NCBI RefSeq assembly: GCF_000455325.1
Contig: NZ_HG322951.1
Coordinates: 1,860,954 to 1,924,953, forward strand
Reading direction: 5' to 3'
From: Mycolicibacterium septicum DSM 44393
Lineage (GTDB): Bacteria > Actinomycetota > Actinomycetes > Mycobacteriales > Mycobacteriaceae
Length of the DNA stretch: 64,000 bases
The position numbers and the translations under genes are program-made. The notes under the pieces were generated by a model. The model searched no databases, was not told the origin of the DNA, and worked only from the letters and a program-made list of their open reading frames with translations. This document shows, in pieces, positions 26,805-38,646 of the stretch; the first letter of the stretch is position 1; each line of letters opens with the position of its first letter.

Positions 26805-28239
26805 GTTTCATCCAGCCGCCGCCGATGAGCGTCCAGATCAGGATGATCACGATGCTCATCAGGAACCCGACCCGGAACAGCTCGCTGGTCTTGACGTACC
26901 CGGAGCCGTAGATGACACCGGCCGGGCCGGACGAATAGTGGGCCAGACCGCCGAACAGGTTCCCGATGAACCCGAACACCAAGGCCGAGAACAAGGGTGG
27001 GGCGCCGGTGGCGATCGCCGCCCCGACGAACACCGCGTACATCGCGACGATGTGCGCCGTGTTCGAGGCGAACAGGTAGTGCGAGTAGAAGTAGACCAGG
27101 GTCAGGATCGCGAACGCGACGAGCCACGGCAGGGACCCCACCGCCCCGGCCACCGAGTCGCCGATCCAGTCGATCACGCCGAGTTCGTTGAGTTCGTTGG
27201 CCATTCCGACGAGTACGCCGAAGAACACCAGGGTGCTCCAGGCAGAGGTGTTGTCCGCCAGGTCCTTCCACGACAAGACGCCGGTGATCAGCAGGATGGC
27301 GATACCGGTGAAGGCAGCCGTCGTCGCGTCGACCCGGAGCAGATCGGTGAGGCACCACAGCACCAGCAGCAGGATGAAGGTGGCCGCCATGATCCATTCC
27401 TTGCGCGACATCGGGCCTGCCTCGCGCAACTGCTCACGTGCCTGCTGCGGCGCATCAGGGGTCTTGGTGACCGTCGGCGGATACACCTTGGACATCACCC
27501 AGGGCACCGCCACCAGGCTCACCACGCCGGGGACGATCGCTGCCAGTGCCCACTTGCCCCAGGAGATTTCGACTCCCAGCTTTCCCGCGGCCTCCTGCGC
27601 GACGGGGTTGCCCGCCATCGCGGTGACGAACATCGCCGAGGTGATGACGTTGACCTGCAACGCGGTGAGCGTCAGATATGCGCCGAGGCGTTTGCGCGAC
27701 TCCTCCGGTTCGGGATGTGAATCCTCGAGATGGCTCAGCGAAGCGACGATCGGGAACACCACCCCGCCGCAGCGGGCGGTGTTCGACGGAGTCGCCGGCG
27801 CGAGAATCAGGTCCGTCAACGCCATCCCGTAGGACAATCCGAGGGTGGAGCGGCCCATCCTGGTGACAAACATCAGCGCGATGCGCCGCCCGAGTCCCGT
27901 GATCAGGAACCCCTCGGCGATGAAGAACGCCGCGACGATGAGCCACACCGTCGTGTTGGCGAATCCCGACAGGGCACGTGCCGCCGTCTCGGTCTTGGTC
28001 AGCATCGCCGCGGTCATGCCGATCAGCGCCACCGCACCAGTGGGCAGCGGCTGCAGGATCAGCGCCAGGATCGTGCCGAGGAAGATCCCGAACATCCGCA
28101 TGCCGGTGGGCTCCACGCCCGCGGGAACCGGCAGGAAATACACCACCACCGCCACCAGAATCGGGATGCCGGCCTTCCACAGATAGGGCACCCACCGTGG
28201 GGTCTTGGGCGCCGTGGCAGCCTCTGCGGTGGTGGTCAT
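26788..28239 (-). CDS. DASS-family dicarboxylate transporter (SLC13 type)
   Basis: This 483-residue carrier should take up di- or tricarboxylates such as succinate, fumarate or malate with cations. Both hallmark SNT substrate/sodium motifs are present, in ATPSNTAR (152-154) and FASNTAH (392-394), within two inverted halves of about five to six helices each. The second half contains YFYSHYLFASNTAH, typical of the plastid-type 2-oxoglutarate/malate branch. It lies 21 bases after the succinate dehydrogenase iron-sulfur gene and is probably the last gene of that operon, coupling dicarboxylate import to its oxidation. Confidence 0.92.
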   Translation of the reverse strand: MTTTAEAATAPKTPRWVPYLWKAGIPILVAVVVYFLPVPAGVEPTGMRMFGIFLGTILALILQPLPTGAVALIGMTAAMLTKTETAARALSGFANTTVWLIVAAFFIAEGFLITGLGRRIALMFVTRMGRSTLGLSYGMALTDLILAPATPSNTARCGGVVFPIVASLSHLEDSHPEPEESRKRLGAYLTLTALQVNVITSAMFVTAMAGNPVAQEAAGKLGVEISWGKWALAAIVPGVVSLVAVPWVMSKVYPPTVTKTPDAPQQAREQLREAGPMSRKEWIMAATFILLLVLWCLTDLLRVDATTAAFTGIAILLITGVLSWKDLADNTSAWSTLVFFGVLVGMANELNELGVIDWIGDSVAGAVGSLPWLVAFAILTLVYFYSHYLFASNTAHIVAMYAVFVGAAIATGAPPLFSALVFGFIGNLFGGLAHYSSGPAGVIYGSGYVKTSELFRVGFLMSIVIILIWTLIGGGWMKLIGIW

Positions 28240-28260
28240 CGGCGCAGTCCCTTCGCTCAG

Positions 28261-29006
28261 TCAGTTCCTGGGGCCGCGCAGTCGGGCCCGCACCACTTCG
28301 CGATTGACCGCGGCGACGGCGGTGAGCGGAATGCCCTCGGGGCAGACCTCGGAGCATTCGCCGTAACTGGAGCACGGCCCGAACTCGCGCTCCATCTGCC
28401 CGACGAGAGTGGTGGCCCGGCGCGACCGTTCCTGCCGGCCCCGGGTGACGGTGCCCAGATGCAACAGCTTGGCCCCCGCGAACAGGTGTGCCGCTCCGTT
28501 GGGGCAGGCCGCCACACATGCCCCGCACCCGATGCAGGCCGCGAAATCCAAGGCGTATTCGGAGTCGTCGTGCGGCAGCGGCTCGGCATCGGCGTCGGCG
28601 GCCGTGCCCGCGTCGACGGCGATGTGCCCGCCCGCGGCGATCATCCGGTCCAGTGCCGAGCGGTCCACCACCAGATCGCGCACCACCGGATAGGCAGCCG
28701 AACGGAACGGCTCGATGCGGATGTGCGCGCCGTCGCGGTAGGACCGGACGTGCTGTCGGCAGGCGGGCGTCTTGGGCACGGGCCCGTGCGGTCGTCCGTC
28801 GACGGTGATCCCGCAGGATCCGCACACGCCCTCGCGGCAGTCGGAATCGAAGGCCACCGGGTCCCGGCCGTCGGCCACCAGGGTGTCGTTGAGCCGGTCC
28901 AGCAGCTCCAGCAGCGACATCTCGGGCGTCGCGTCGTCGACGGTGTACTCCTCGAATCGGCCCGCCGAGGCGGTGTCGGGTTGGCGCCAGATCTGCAACG
29001 TCAGCC

Positions 29007-29010
<4 letters not shown>
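28261..29010 (-). CDS. sdhB: Succinate dehydrogenase/fumarate reductase iron-sulfur subunit
   Basis: This 249-residue electron-transfer subunit starts at ATG 29010, which overlaps the sdhA stop as ATGA; the longer in-frame reading to 29115 is discarded. The 2Fe-2S ligands are Cys58, Cys63, Cys66 and Cys84. The second domain has CIGCGACVAACP (Cys159, 162, 165, 169) and Cys213, Cys219 and Cys223 for the 4Fe-4S and 3Fe-4S clusters. The gene set matches the Sdh1 type (Rv0247c-Rv0249c in M. tuberculosis), not the canonical four-gene Sdh2. Confidence 0.95.
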
Positions 29011-30982
<1,972 letters not shown>

Positions 30983-30986
<4 letters not shown>

Positions 30987-31756
30987 GACACCAGCCCGGT
31001 CCACACGGCGATCGGAATCGTCATGTTGCCCACCATCACTGCCAGTGCGAGTACACCCCCGACCACCACGCCCACCTGGCGGGCCCGCGCTCCGGTGACC
31101 CCGAGATCGTTGACCGCGGTCCACAATCCGTGCAGCAGGTGGGCACCCAGAACCGCCATCGCCAGGAGATAGAACACCGCCACACCGGGCCGGCTGAAGC
31201 TCGCGATCAGGTTGTCGTAGGCATGGCTGGTGGACTCGGTGGCACCGGCGAAGGACGCGCTGGCGAAGGGCCGGGTTCCCACGGTCAGGTCGAGGATGTG
31301 GAACACGATGAACAGCAACAGGACCAGTCCGCTGACCAGCATGGTGCGCGCCGTGAACGACCGCAGTCCCAGTCCTCGCCTGCGGAACCGTCCCCGCGCC
31401 ACGTGCGCCCGGCGGGTCAGCAGCACCGCGCAGCCGACATGGGCGATCAAGCAGCCGGCCAGCACCACCCGGAAGATCCACAGTGCCCCCTCGTAGGGCA
31501 ACAACGGTTCGAGCAGCGTGCGCAACCAGACCGCGTAGTCGTCGAAATGCCGCGCGCCCGTGTACACCTTGAGGTTGCCGATCATGTGCACGAGGACAAA
31601 GAGGGTGAAGACGATCCCGGTGCCGGCCATGACGAGTTTGAGGGTGACCGAGGAAGGCTCGACGCGCCAGGCCCAGTGCGGGCGGGCGACAACGGGACCC
31701 CGGGGTACCTCATGCCCGGCGTCGGCATCGGAAACGGTCTCGGCGTTGGCAGTCAT
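30983..31756 (-). CDS. sdhC: Succinate dehydrogenase cytochrome b anchor, Sdh1 type
   Basis: This 257-residue single-chain membrane anchor has five helices, as in di-heme type B anchors (Rv0249c). Helices contain histidines suited to bind two hemes: LVHMIGNL, CLIAHVGC, LLLFIVFHILDL and GAHLLHGLW. ATG 31756 is the start, with AGGAGG about 10 bases upstream; the in-frame extension to 31831 would reach into the atsA upstream region. It is the first gene of the sdhC-sdhA-sdhB-DASS operon. The gap 31757-31930 between it and atsA holds only promoter-type sequence; TAATCT at 31871 is the best -10 candidate for atsA. Confidence 0.92.
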
Positions 31757-31930
31757 CGCATGCAGACCTCCTGCGGCAGCGACGCTACCGGGCCGCCGAT
31801 GAGGTTGCAGGGCAATTGGCACCCTGGTCAATAGGAATTCGGTTCCCGCGTATCACGCCCTGAACAGGTGTAATCTCCGGGCGGTCAGTCTTACCGGTGC
31901 CGAATCGCCAACCGGGAGGAAGGTAAGCCC

Positions 31931-34294
31931 ATGGCCTCCGGGATCAATTCAGCGTTCAACGGCAAGATCGAAACGGATATCAGGGATTCCGAACCGGACT
32001 GGGGGCCCTACGCGGCACCCACCGCTGTCGAGAACGCCCCGAACGTCCTGTATCTGGTGTGGGACGACACCGGCATCGCCACGTGGGACTGTTTCGGCGG
32101 CCTGGTGGACATGCCGGCGATGAGCCGGATCGCCGAACGCGGAGTTCGGCTGTCGCAGTTCCACACCACGGCACTGTGCTCGCCGACCCGCGCGTCACTG
32201 CTCACCGGACGCAACGCCACCACGGTCGGGATGGCCACCATCGAGGAGTTCACCGACGGATTCCCCAACTGCAACGGGCGGATTCCGCTCGAGACCGCCC
32301 TGCTCCCGGAGGTGCTCGCCGAAAACGGCTACAACACGTACTGCGTCGGCAAGTGGCATCTGACTCCGTTGGAAGAGTCCAACCTCGCTGCCACCAAACG
32401 GCATTGGCCTTGCTCGCGGGGGTTCGAACGGTTCTACGGATTCATGGGTGGCGAGACCGATCAGTGGTACCCGGACCTGGTGTACGACAACCATCCGGTC
32501 GACCCTCCGGGTACGCCCGAGGAGGGGTATCACCTCTCCCGCGATCTGGCCGACAAGACCATCGAGTTCATCCGGGACGCCAAGGTGATCGCCCCGGACA
32601 AACCCTGGTTCACCTACCTGTGCCCGGGCGCCGGTCACGCCCCGCACCACGTGTTCAAGGAGTGGGCCGACCGGTATGCGGGGCGGTTCGACATGGGCTA
32701 CGAGGCCTACCGCGACATCGTGCTGGAGAACCAGAAACGGCTGGGTATCGTTCCGCCCGAGACCGAGCTGTCACCGGTCAATCCCTATGCGGATGTCAAG
32801 GGACCCAACGGTGAACCGTGGCCCGCCCAGGACACGGTGCGGCCGTGGGACACCTTGAGCGACGACGAGAAGCGGCTGTTCGCCCGGATGGCCGAGGTGT
32901 TCGCCGGCTTCCTGTCCTACACCGACGCCCAGATCGGCCGGGTACTGGACTTCCTGGAAGAGACGGGGCAACTCGACAACACGATCATCGTGGTGATCTC
33001 CGACAACGGGGCCAGCGGCGAGGGTGGGCCGAACGGGTCGGTCAACGAGACGAAGTTCTTCAACGGCTACATCGACACCGCCGAGGAAGGGCTCAAGTTC
33101 ATCGACCGGTTGGGGTCGCCGGAGACCTACAACCACTACCCGATCGGGTGGGCGATGGCGTTCAACACGCCCTACAAGCTGTTCAAGCGTTACGCCTCCC
33201 ATGAGGGTGGTATCGCCGACACCGCGATCATCTCCTGGCCCAACGGTATTGGCTCCCACGGTGCGGTGCGCGACAACTACGTCAACGTCTGCGACATCAC
33301 GCCGACCGTCTACGACCTGCTCGACATCACGCCCCCGGCGAGCGTGCGCGGGGTTCCGCAGAAGCCGCTGGATGGCATGAGTTTCAAAGTCGCACTGGAT
33401 AATCCGGATGCCCCCACGGGCAAGGCGACCCAGTTCTACACCATGCTCGGCACCCGCGGCATCTGGCACAGGGGCTGGTTCGCCAACACCGTGCACGCCG
33501 CCACCCCCTCGGGGTGGTCGCACTTCGACGCCGACCGCTGGGAGCTGTTCCACATCGAGGCCGACCGCAGCCAGTGCCACGACCTGGCCGCCGAACAGCC
33601 GGACAAACTCGCCGAACTCCAAAAGCTGTGGTTCAGCGAGGCCGACAAGTACAACGGCCTGCCGCTGGCCGATCTCAACATCCTCGAGACGATGACCCGG
33701 TGGCGGCCCTATCTGGTCGGGGAGCGGTCCCGCTACACCTACTACCCGAACACCGCGGAAGTCGGCCTGGGCGCGGCCGCCGAGCTGCGCGGGCAGTCGT
33801 TCACCGTGCTTGCCGACGTGACGGTGGACGGCGATGACGCGCAAGGCGTGTTGTTCAAACAAGGTGGCGCGCACGGCGGTCACGTCCTGTTCATCGCCGG
33901 CGGGCGGCTGCACTACGTCTACAACTTCCTCGGTGAACACGAGCAGTCTCTGGTCTCACCCGATCCGATCCCGTTGGGGCGGCACATATTCGGTGTGCAG
34001 TACGAGCGGACCGGCACCGTCGAGGGCAGCCACACCCCGCTGGGGAACACCACCCTGTATGTCGACGACGCCGCGGTGGCCACGCTGGACGGAATGCAAA
34101 CCCACCCCGGCATGTTCGCGCTCGCCGGGGGCGGCATCTGCATCGGCCGCAACACCGGATCGGCGGTGTCGCAGCAATACCGGGCACCGTTCGCGTTCGG
34201 CGGCGGCACCATCGGGCAGGTCACCGTCGACCTGTCGGGCGAGCCGTACCGGGACCTGGAAAGGGAACTCGCTATCGCGTTCTCCAAGGACTGA
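31931..34294 (+). CDS. atsA: Type I arylsulfatase AtsA
   Basis: This 787-residue sulfatase equals the length of M. tuberculosis AtsA (Rv0711) and keeps its place just before the FGE gene and rplN. The catalytic formylglycine precursor is Cys83 in CSPTRASLLTGR. Metal ligands include the N-terminal VWDD (residues 44-46) and ISDNGA later. The last about 170 residues form a beta-sandwich extension usual for this subfamily. No signal peptide is present, so it is probably cytoplasmic or exported by another route. GGGAGGAAGG lies 7 bases before the ATG. It needs activation by the formylglycine-generating enzyme two genes downstream. Confidence 0.94.
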   Translation: MASGINSAFNGKIETDIRDSEPDWGPYAAPTAVENAPNVLYLVWDDTGIATWDCFGGLVDMPAMSRIAERGVRLSQFHTTALCSPTRASLLTGRNATTVGMATIEEFTDGFPNCNGRIPLETALLPEVLAENGYNTYCVGKWHLTPLEESNLAATKRHWPCSRGFERFYGFMGGETDQWYPDLVYDNHPVDPPGTPEEGYHLSRDLADKTIEFIRDAKVIAPDKPWFTYLCPGAGHAPHHVFKEWADRYAGRFDMGYEAYRDIVLENQKRLGIVPPETELSPVNPYADVKGPNGEPWPAQDTVRPWDTLSDDEKRLFARMAEVFAGFLSYTDAQIGRVLDFLEETGQLDNTIIVVISDNGASGEGGPNGSVNETKFFNGYIDTAEEGLKFIDRLGSPETYNHYPIGWAMAFNTPYKLFKRYASHEGGIADTAIISWPNGIGSHGAVRDNYVNVCDITPTVYDLLDITPPASVRGVPQKPLDGMSFKVALDNPDAPTGKATQFYTMLGTRGIWHRGWFANTVHAATPSGWSHFDADRWELFHIEADRSQCHDLAAEQPDKLAELQKLWFSEADKYNGLPLADLNILETMTRWRPYLVGERSRYTYYPNTAEVGLGAAAELRGQSFTVLADVTVDGDDAQGVLFKQGGAHGGHVLFIAGGRLHYVYNFLGEHEQSLVSPDPIPLGRHIFGVQYERTGTVEGSHTPLGNTTLYVDDAAVATLDGMQTHPGMFALAGGGICIGRNTGSAVSQQYRAPFAFGGGTIGQVTVDLSGEPYRDLERELAIAFSKD

Positions 34295-34315
34295 GGGGAC
34301 TGAGGGGGCTGATCG

Positions 34316-35017
34316 ATGAGAGGGAAGACCATCGGGGTGGGCGCGTGTGCGTTGACGCTGCTCGCGCTGTCGGGCTGCGGGGGCGGCGTCGACATCCTGG
34401 ATCCACTCGCCGAAACCACGACGGCGGCGGCGCCCGTCACGACGCTGCCCGTGACAACGCCTCAGCGGGAACGTCCGTCGGAGTTCGCGGTGCCGGCTTA
34501 CGGGGTCGAGCCGACCACCACGAGGGTGCTGGCCCCGGGCGAGGTCACCTGCCCGCCCCCGGCCGGCCCGACCGTCACCGCCGGGAGCCAAGCGCCCGGC
34601 TCGCCGAAGCTCACCGTCGCCGTGCCCGAGGGGTTCGCCGAGGTGACACCGCATGCGGCAGCGGTACGGCTGACCGGCCCGGCGGGGATGGCCGCCGAGA
34701 TCACGCTCACCCCGACGACGCGGACCGCCCGGGCGGATTTCGAGCAGTACGCCGACGACCGCGTCGCGAAGTACCCGATCAACAGCGTCAGCGTGCTGCC
34801 CGGGGACCTGTGCGGTTACAGCGGGCAGAAGCTGATGGGCATCCTGGCCGAACGGCCGGGAAAGGGCATCGAATATGCCGACCGGATCGTGCACGTGTGG
34901 ACCAATCAGGGTGCTTTCCTGGCCGTGGTGCGCCTCGAAGCTCCTAGTGAGACGCCGGGATTCGACGAAGCGAGTTCGGCGATGCTCGCCGACTTCGGAA
35001 TCGCCATGCCGAGCTGA
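34316..35017 (+). CDS. Lipoprotein of unknown function between sulfatase and FGE
   Basis: This 233-residue protein has a clear lipoprotein signal (LLALSGC, Cys at about residue 21), then a Thr/Pro/Ala-rich linker. The globular part from about residue 75 contains TVAVPEGF and ITLTPTTRT stretches like mycobacterial LpqN/LpqT-type lipoproteins. GAGGGGG lies about 8 bases before the ATG. It lies between atsA and its activator, 21 bases after atsA and 36 bases before the FGE start. In M. tuberculosis atsA and the FGE gene are adjacent, so this is an inserted gene. The family link is tentative. Confidence 0.75.
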   Translation: MRGKTIGVGACALTLLALSGCGGGVDILDPLAETTTAAAPVTTLPVTTPQRERPSEFAVPAYGVEPTTTRVLAPGEVTCPPPAGPTVTAGSQAPGSPKLTVAVPEGFAEVTPHAAAVRLTGPAGMAAEITLTPTTRTARADFEQYADDRVAKYPINSVSVLPGDLCGYSGQKLMGILAERPGKGIEYADRIVHVWTNQGAFLAVVRLEAPSETPGFDEASSAMLADFGIAMPS

Positions 35018-35040
35018 ACAGGCCGATGGCCGGGCCCGAC

Positions 35041-35046
35041 TAGCCT
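35041..35046 (+). promoter_or_regulatory. -10 box of leaderless FGE transcript
   Basis: TAGCCT ends 7 bases before the GTG at 35054 with no Shine-Dalgarno sequence, so the FGE gene can be transcribed on its own as a leaderless message. The same box and spacing recur before the dehydrogenase at 47110. Confidence 0.5.
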
Positions 35047-35053
35047 CGGTGCC

Positions 35054-35956
35054 GTGGTGACCGAACTCATCGAGCTTCCCGGCGGGACCTTCCAGATGGG
35101 TTCGACGGCGTTCTACCCCGAGGAGGCCCCGGTCCACACCGCGACGGTCGCCGCATTCGCCATCGAGAAGCATCCTGTGACCACCGCCCAGTTCGGCGAG
35201 TTCGTCGAGGCCACCGGATACGTCACGATCGCCGAACAGCCGATGGACCCGGCGCTCTATCCCGGGGTGGACGAGGCCGATCTGGTGCCCGGCGCCCTGG
35301 TGTTCATGCCCACGAACGGCCCCGTCGACCTGCGGGACTGGCGTCAGTGGTGGGACTGGGCGCCCGGCGCCAGCTGGCGGCGCCCGTTCGGGCCCGACCG
35401 GGACCCGGCCGCCCCCGACCACCCCGTCGTACAGGTGGCCTACCCGGATGCGGCGGCCTACGCGGCCTGGGCCGGACGCCGGTTGCCCACCGAAGCCGAG
35501 TGGGAGTTCGCGGCGCGCGGGGGAGTCGAGGGCATCTACGCCTGGGGCGACGAGGTGACCCCGGGCGGAGTGCTCATGGCGAATACCTGGCAGGGCCGGT
35601 TCCCGTATCGCAACGACGGCGCGCTCGGCTGGCGCGGCACCTCGCCGGTCGGAAGCTTCCGGGCGAACGCATTCGGCCTGTCGGACATGATCGGCAACGT
35701 GTGGGAGTGGACCACCACCCGGTTCACGGGGCAGCACCGGCCCGAGGCCGACGCCCCCGCGTGCTGCCCGCCTTCGGGAGCCGCCCGGCCGGCGACATCG
35801 GAGCTCGCCGCGGATCCCACGGTGAACCAGGTGCTCAAGGGGGGTTCGCACCTGTGCGCCCCGGAGTACTGTCACCGGTACCGTCCGGCGGCGCGGTCCC
35901 CGCAGTCGCAGGACAGTTCGACGACACACATCGGCTTCCGCTGCGTGGTGGGCTGA
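35054..35956 (+). CDS. Formylglycine-generating enzyme (sulfatase activator)
   Basis: This 300-residue protein is of the SUMF1/EgtB fold, matching M. tuberculosis FGE (Rv0712, about 299 residues) in length and place. It oxidises the cysteine of CxPxR sulfatase motifs to formylglycine using copper and oxygen. The two copper-binding cysteines are Cys268 and Cys273 in HLCAPEYCHRYRP. Other family motifs are GGTFQMGS, RLPTEAEWEFAARGG, MIGNVWEWT and GFRCV at the end. The client is presumably AtsA. A second GTG at 35057 could also be the start. Confidence 0.95.
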   Translation: MVTELIELPGGTFQMGSTAFYPEEAPVHTATVAAFAIEKHPVTTAQFGEFVEATGYVTIAEQPMDPALYPGVDEADLVPGALVFMPTNGPVDLRDWRQWWDWAPGASWRRPFGPDRDPAAPDHPVVQVAYPDAAAYAAWAGRRLPTEAEWEFAARGGVEGIYAWGDEVTPGGVLMANTWQGRFPYRNDGALGWRGTSPVGSFRANAFGLSDMIGNVWEWTTTRFTGQHRPEADAPACCPPSGAARPATSELAADPTVNQVLKGGSHLCAPEYCHRYRPAARSPQSQDSSTTHIGFRCVVG

Positions 35957-35993
35957 GGCCCGGACCCACGCTCGACGGGTAAAGTGCCGCGAT

Positions 35994-36022
35994 TTGGCGC
36001 ATTCGCCGTGCTCACCTACTAT
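35994..36022 (+). promoter_or_regulatory. Promoter of the spc ribosomal operon
   Basis: TTGGCG (35994-35999) and TACTAT (36017-36022) are 17 bases apart, a near-consensus SigA promoter. Transcription from about 36029 gives a leader of about 125 bases before rplN, long enough for regulation. An AGGAG site lies 5 bases before the rplN GTG. Confidence 0.8.
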
Positions 36023-36153
36023 GTAGGGGTTGCCTTGGGCAGACCTCGGTTGACTGCTGTTTCAGAGTCGGCCCCGCGTGCCCTTCGGAAACAAAGACCG
36101 CGCACGTCCAGGTCGGTATCTGGCGTGCATACAAACCCAGGTCAGGAGATCGA

Positions 36154-36522
36154 GTGATTCAGCAAGAATCGCGGTTGAAGGTCGCCGACAACACGGGCGC
36201 CAAGGAAATCTTGTGCATCCGCGTGCTCGGTGGCTCATCGCGACGCTATGCCGGCATCGGCGACATCATCGTCGCGACTGTCAAGGACGCCATCCCGGGC
36301 GGCAACGTCAAGCGTGGCGATGTCGTCAAGGCCGTCGTGGTGCGCACCGTCAAGGAGCGCCGCCGCGCCGATGGCAGCTACATCAAGTTCGACGAGAACG
36401 CCGCCGTCATCATCAAGGCCGACAACGACCCCCGCGGGACCCGCATCTTCGGGCCGGTCGGTCGCGAACTGCGCGAGAAGAAGTTCATGAAGATCGTCTC
36501 GCTGGCTCCGGAGGTTTTGTAA
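36154..36522 (+). CDS. rplN: 50S ribosomal protein L14
   Basis: L14 binds 23S rRNA at the subunit interface. The 122-residue protein opens [16 protein letters not shown] and ends [12 protein letters not shown], with the signature [11 protein letters not shown]. The start is GTG. It is the first gene of the spc operon and abuts rplX with no gap. Confidence 0.98.
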   Translation: MIQQESRLKVADNTGAKEILCIRVLGGSSRRYAGIGDIIVATVKDAIPGGNVKRGDVVKAVVVRTVKERRRADGSYIKFDENAAVIIKADNDPRGTRIFGPVGRELREKKFMKIVSLAPEVL

Positions 36523-36840
36523 ATGAAGGTCCACAAGGGCGACACCGTGCTGGTGGTCTCGGGCAAGGACAAGGGCGCGAAGGGCAAGGTCATCGAGGCC
36601 TACCCGACCCGCGACAAGGTCCTGGTCGAGGGCGTCAACCGGATCAAGAAGCACACCGCGCAGTCACAGAACGAGCGCGGCGCATCGTCGGGCGGCATCG
36701 TCACCCAGGAAGCCGCGATCCACGTGTCCAACGTGATGGTCGTCGATTCCGACGGCAAGCCGACTCGTGTGGGTTACCGCGTCGATGAAGAGACCGGCAA
36801 GAAGGTCCGCATCGCCAAGACCAATGGCAAGGACATCTGA
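36523..36840 (+). CDS. rplX: 50S ribosomal protein L24
   Basis: L24 is an assembly initiator of the large subunit. The 105-residue protein has the KOW motif at about residues 5-30 ([20 protein letters not shown]) and the [10 protein letters not shown] segment. Its TGA shares one base with the rplE ATG. Confidence 0.98.
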   Translation: MKVHKGDTVLVVSGKDKGAKGKVIEAYPTRDKVLVEGVNRIKKHTAQSQNERGASSGGIVTQEAAIHVSNVMVVDSDGKPTRVGYRVDEETGKKVRIAKTNGKDI

Positions 36841-37403
36841 TGACCGCACCTGAGAAGGTTCAGCCCCGGCTCAAGCAGCGCTACCGCGAAGAGATCCGTG
36901 AGTCGCTGAACAAGCAGTTCGAGTTCGACAACGTCATGCAGATCCCGGGCGTCGTCAAGGTCGTCGTCAACATGGGCGTCGGTGACGCCGCCCGTGACGC
37001 CAAGCTGATCAACGGCGCGGTTGCCGATCTGGCCCTGATCACCGGCCAGAAGCCGGAGATCCGCAAGGCCCGCAAGTCCATCGCACAGTTCAAGCTGCGT
37101 GAGGGCATGCCAATCGGCGCGCGCGTCACGCTGCGCGGCGACCGGATGTGGGAGTTCCTGGACCGGCTGATCTCCATCGCCCTGCCCCGTATCCGCGACT
37201 TCCGCGGCCTGAACGGCAAGCAGTTCGACGGCACCGGTAACTACACCTTCGGCCTCAACGAGCAGTCGATGTTCCACGAGATCGACGTCGATTCCATCGA
37301 CCGTCCCCGCGGCATGGACATCACCGTGGTCACCTCGGCGACCAACGACGACGAAGGCCGTGCGCTGCTGAAGGCGCTGGGCTTCCCCTTCAAGGAGAAC
37401 TGA
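36840..37403 (+). CDS. rplE: 50S ribosomal protein L5
   Basis: L5 is the 5S rRNA-binding protein. The 187 residues include the signature [16 protein letters not shown] and the [15 protein letters not shown] and RDFRGL segments. It has the usual bacterial length and overlaps the rplX stop by one base. Confidence 0.98.
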   Translation: MTAPEKVQPRLKQRYREEIRESLNKQFEFDNVMQIPGVVKVVVNMGVGDAARDAKLINGAVADLALITGQKPEIRKARKSIAQFKLREGMPIGARVTLRGDRMWEFLDRLISIALPRIRDFRGLNGKQFDGTGNYTFGLNEQSMFHEIDVDSIDRPRGMDITVVTSATNDDEGRALLKALGFPFKEN

Positions 37404-37407
37404 GCAC

Positions 37408-37593
37408 ATGGCAAAGAAGGCGTTGATCCACAAGGCCAACAAGAAGCCCAAGTTCGCGGTTCGCGCGTACACGCGGTGCAACAAGTGCGGTCGCCCGCAC
37501 TCGGTCTACCGCAAGTTCGGGCTGTGCCGTATCTGCCTGCGCGAGATGGCGCACGCGGGTGAGCTGCCCGGCGTGCAGAAGTCCAGCTGGTAA
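37408..37593 (+). CDS. rpsZ: 30S ribosomal protein S14, zinc-ribbon form
   Basis: This is the 61-residue C+ form of S14, with four zinc-binding cysteines at residues 24, 27, 40 and 43 (CNKC and CRIC). Mycobacteria also carry a zinc-free S14 elsewhere that replaces this one under zinc limitation; that paralog is not in the window. It lies 4 bases after rplE. Confidence 0.97.
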   Translation: MAKKALIHKANKKPKFAVRAYTRCNKCGRPHSVYRKFGLCRICLREMAHAGELPGVQKSSW

Positions 37594-37692
37594 TCCAGCA
37601 GACATCTGCGCAGTAGACCACACAGACCCAATCCAACAGGTTGCGGAAGGCCCTTACCAGGGAACCGCCGCGAGGAAGGTGAGCCGGTTGTC
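37594..37692 (+). other. 99-base leader before rpsH with a foldable element
   Basis: This is the longest gap inside the spc operon. It contains a small stem-loop with an internal bulge: GGTT (37639-37642) can pair with AACC (37663-37666), and CCCT (37651-37654) with AGGG (37659-37662) around TACC. A GAGGAAGG site follows at 37672. In E. coli ribosomal protein S8 (rpsH) represses this operon by binding an mRNA mimic of its rRNA site; whether this element does that is a guess. Confidence 0.3.
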
Positions 37693-38091
37693 ATGACGAT
37701 GACTGACCCGATCGCAGACTTTTTGACACGTCTGCGCAACGCCAATTCGGCGTACCACGATGAGGTGACCCTGCCCCACTCGAAGATCAAGGCGAACATC
37801 GCCGAGATCCTCAAGAAAGAGGGCTACATCTCCGATTACCGCACCGAGGATGCCCGCGTCGGCAAGTCCCTGGTGGTGTCGCTCAAGTACGGCCCCAGCC
37901 GTGAGCGCAGCATCGCCGGCCTTCGCCGCGTGAGCAAGCCCGGTCTGCGGGTTTACGCAAAGTCCACCAATCTGCCTCGGGTGCTCGGCGGCCTGGGCGT
38001 GGCGATCATCTCCACGTCCTCGGGCCTGCTCACCGACCGTCAGGCGGCACGATCCGGCGTGGGCGGCGAAGTCCTCGCCTACGTGTGGTGA
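37693..38091 (+). CDS. rpsH: 30S ribosomal protein S8
   Basis: S8 is a primary 16S rRNA binder and, in E. coli, the translational repressor of the spc operon. The 132-residue protein starts [18 protein letters not shown] and ends with the signature [22 protein letters not shown] second ATG lies two codons in. A 99-base gap precedes it. Confidence 0.98.
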   Translation: MTMTDPIADFLTRLRNANSAYHDEVTLPHSKIKANIAEILKKEGYISDYRTEDARVGKSLVVSLKYGPSRERSIAGLRRVSKPGLRVYAKSTNLPRVLGGLGVAIISTSSGLLTDRQAARSGVGGEVLAYVW

Positions 38092-38104
38092 GGGGATAGA
38101 AGAC

Positions 38105-38644
38105 ATGTCGCGTATTGGTAAGCAGCCGGTCCTGGTTCCCGCCGGGGTCGATGTGACGATTGACGGCCGCAACGTCTCGGTCAAGGGCCCCAAGGGCACT
38201 CTGACGCTGGACGTCGCCGAGCCGATCACCGTCGAGCGCAACGAAGACGGCGCCATCGTGGTCAGCCGTCCCGATGACGAGCGGCGCAGCCGCTCCCTGC
38301 ATGGGCTCTCCCGCACCCTGGTGGCCAACCTGGTCACCGGCGTGACCGAGGGCTACACCCGCAAGATGGAGATCTTCGGCGTCGGCTACCGCGTCGCACT
38401 CAAGGGTTCCAACCTGGAGTTCGCGCTCGGTTACAGCCACCCCGTGGTGATCGAGGCGCCCGAGGGCATCACGTTCGCCGTCGAGACGCCCACCAAGTTC
38501 TCGATCACAGGTATCGACAAGCAGAAGGTCGGTCAGATCTCCGCGGTCATCCGCCGCCTGCGCCGCCCCGACCCGTACAAGGGCAAGGGTGTGCGTTACG
38601 AGGGTGAGCAGATCCGCCGCAAGGTCGGAAAGACAGGTAAGTAA
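38105..38644 (+). CDS. rplF: 50S ribosomal protein L6
   Basis: L6 lies near the GTPase-associated centre. The 179-residue protein starts [17 protein letters not shown] and has two similar domains; the C-terminal signature is [16 protein letters not shown]. It follows rpsH after 13 bases and precedes rplR by 2 bases. Confidence 0.98.
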   Translation: MSRIGKQPVLVPAGVDVTIDGRNVSVKGPKGTLTLDVAEPITVERNEDGAIVVSRPDDERRSRSLHGLSRTLVANLVTGVTEGYTRKMEIFGVGYRVALKGSNLEFALGYSHPVVIEAPEGITFAVETPTKFSITGIDKQKVGQISAVIRRLRRPDPYKGKGVRYEGEQIRRKVGKTGK

Positions 38645-38646
38645 TC

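Noticed and set aside
31757..31930. Strong divergent promoter pair between sdhC and atsA
   Set aside because: Hexamers such as TTGACC and TAATCT exist but none has a partner at correct spacing, so no firm promoter was assigned.
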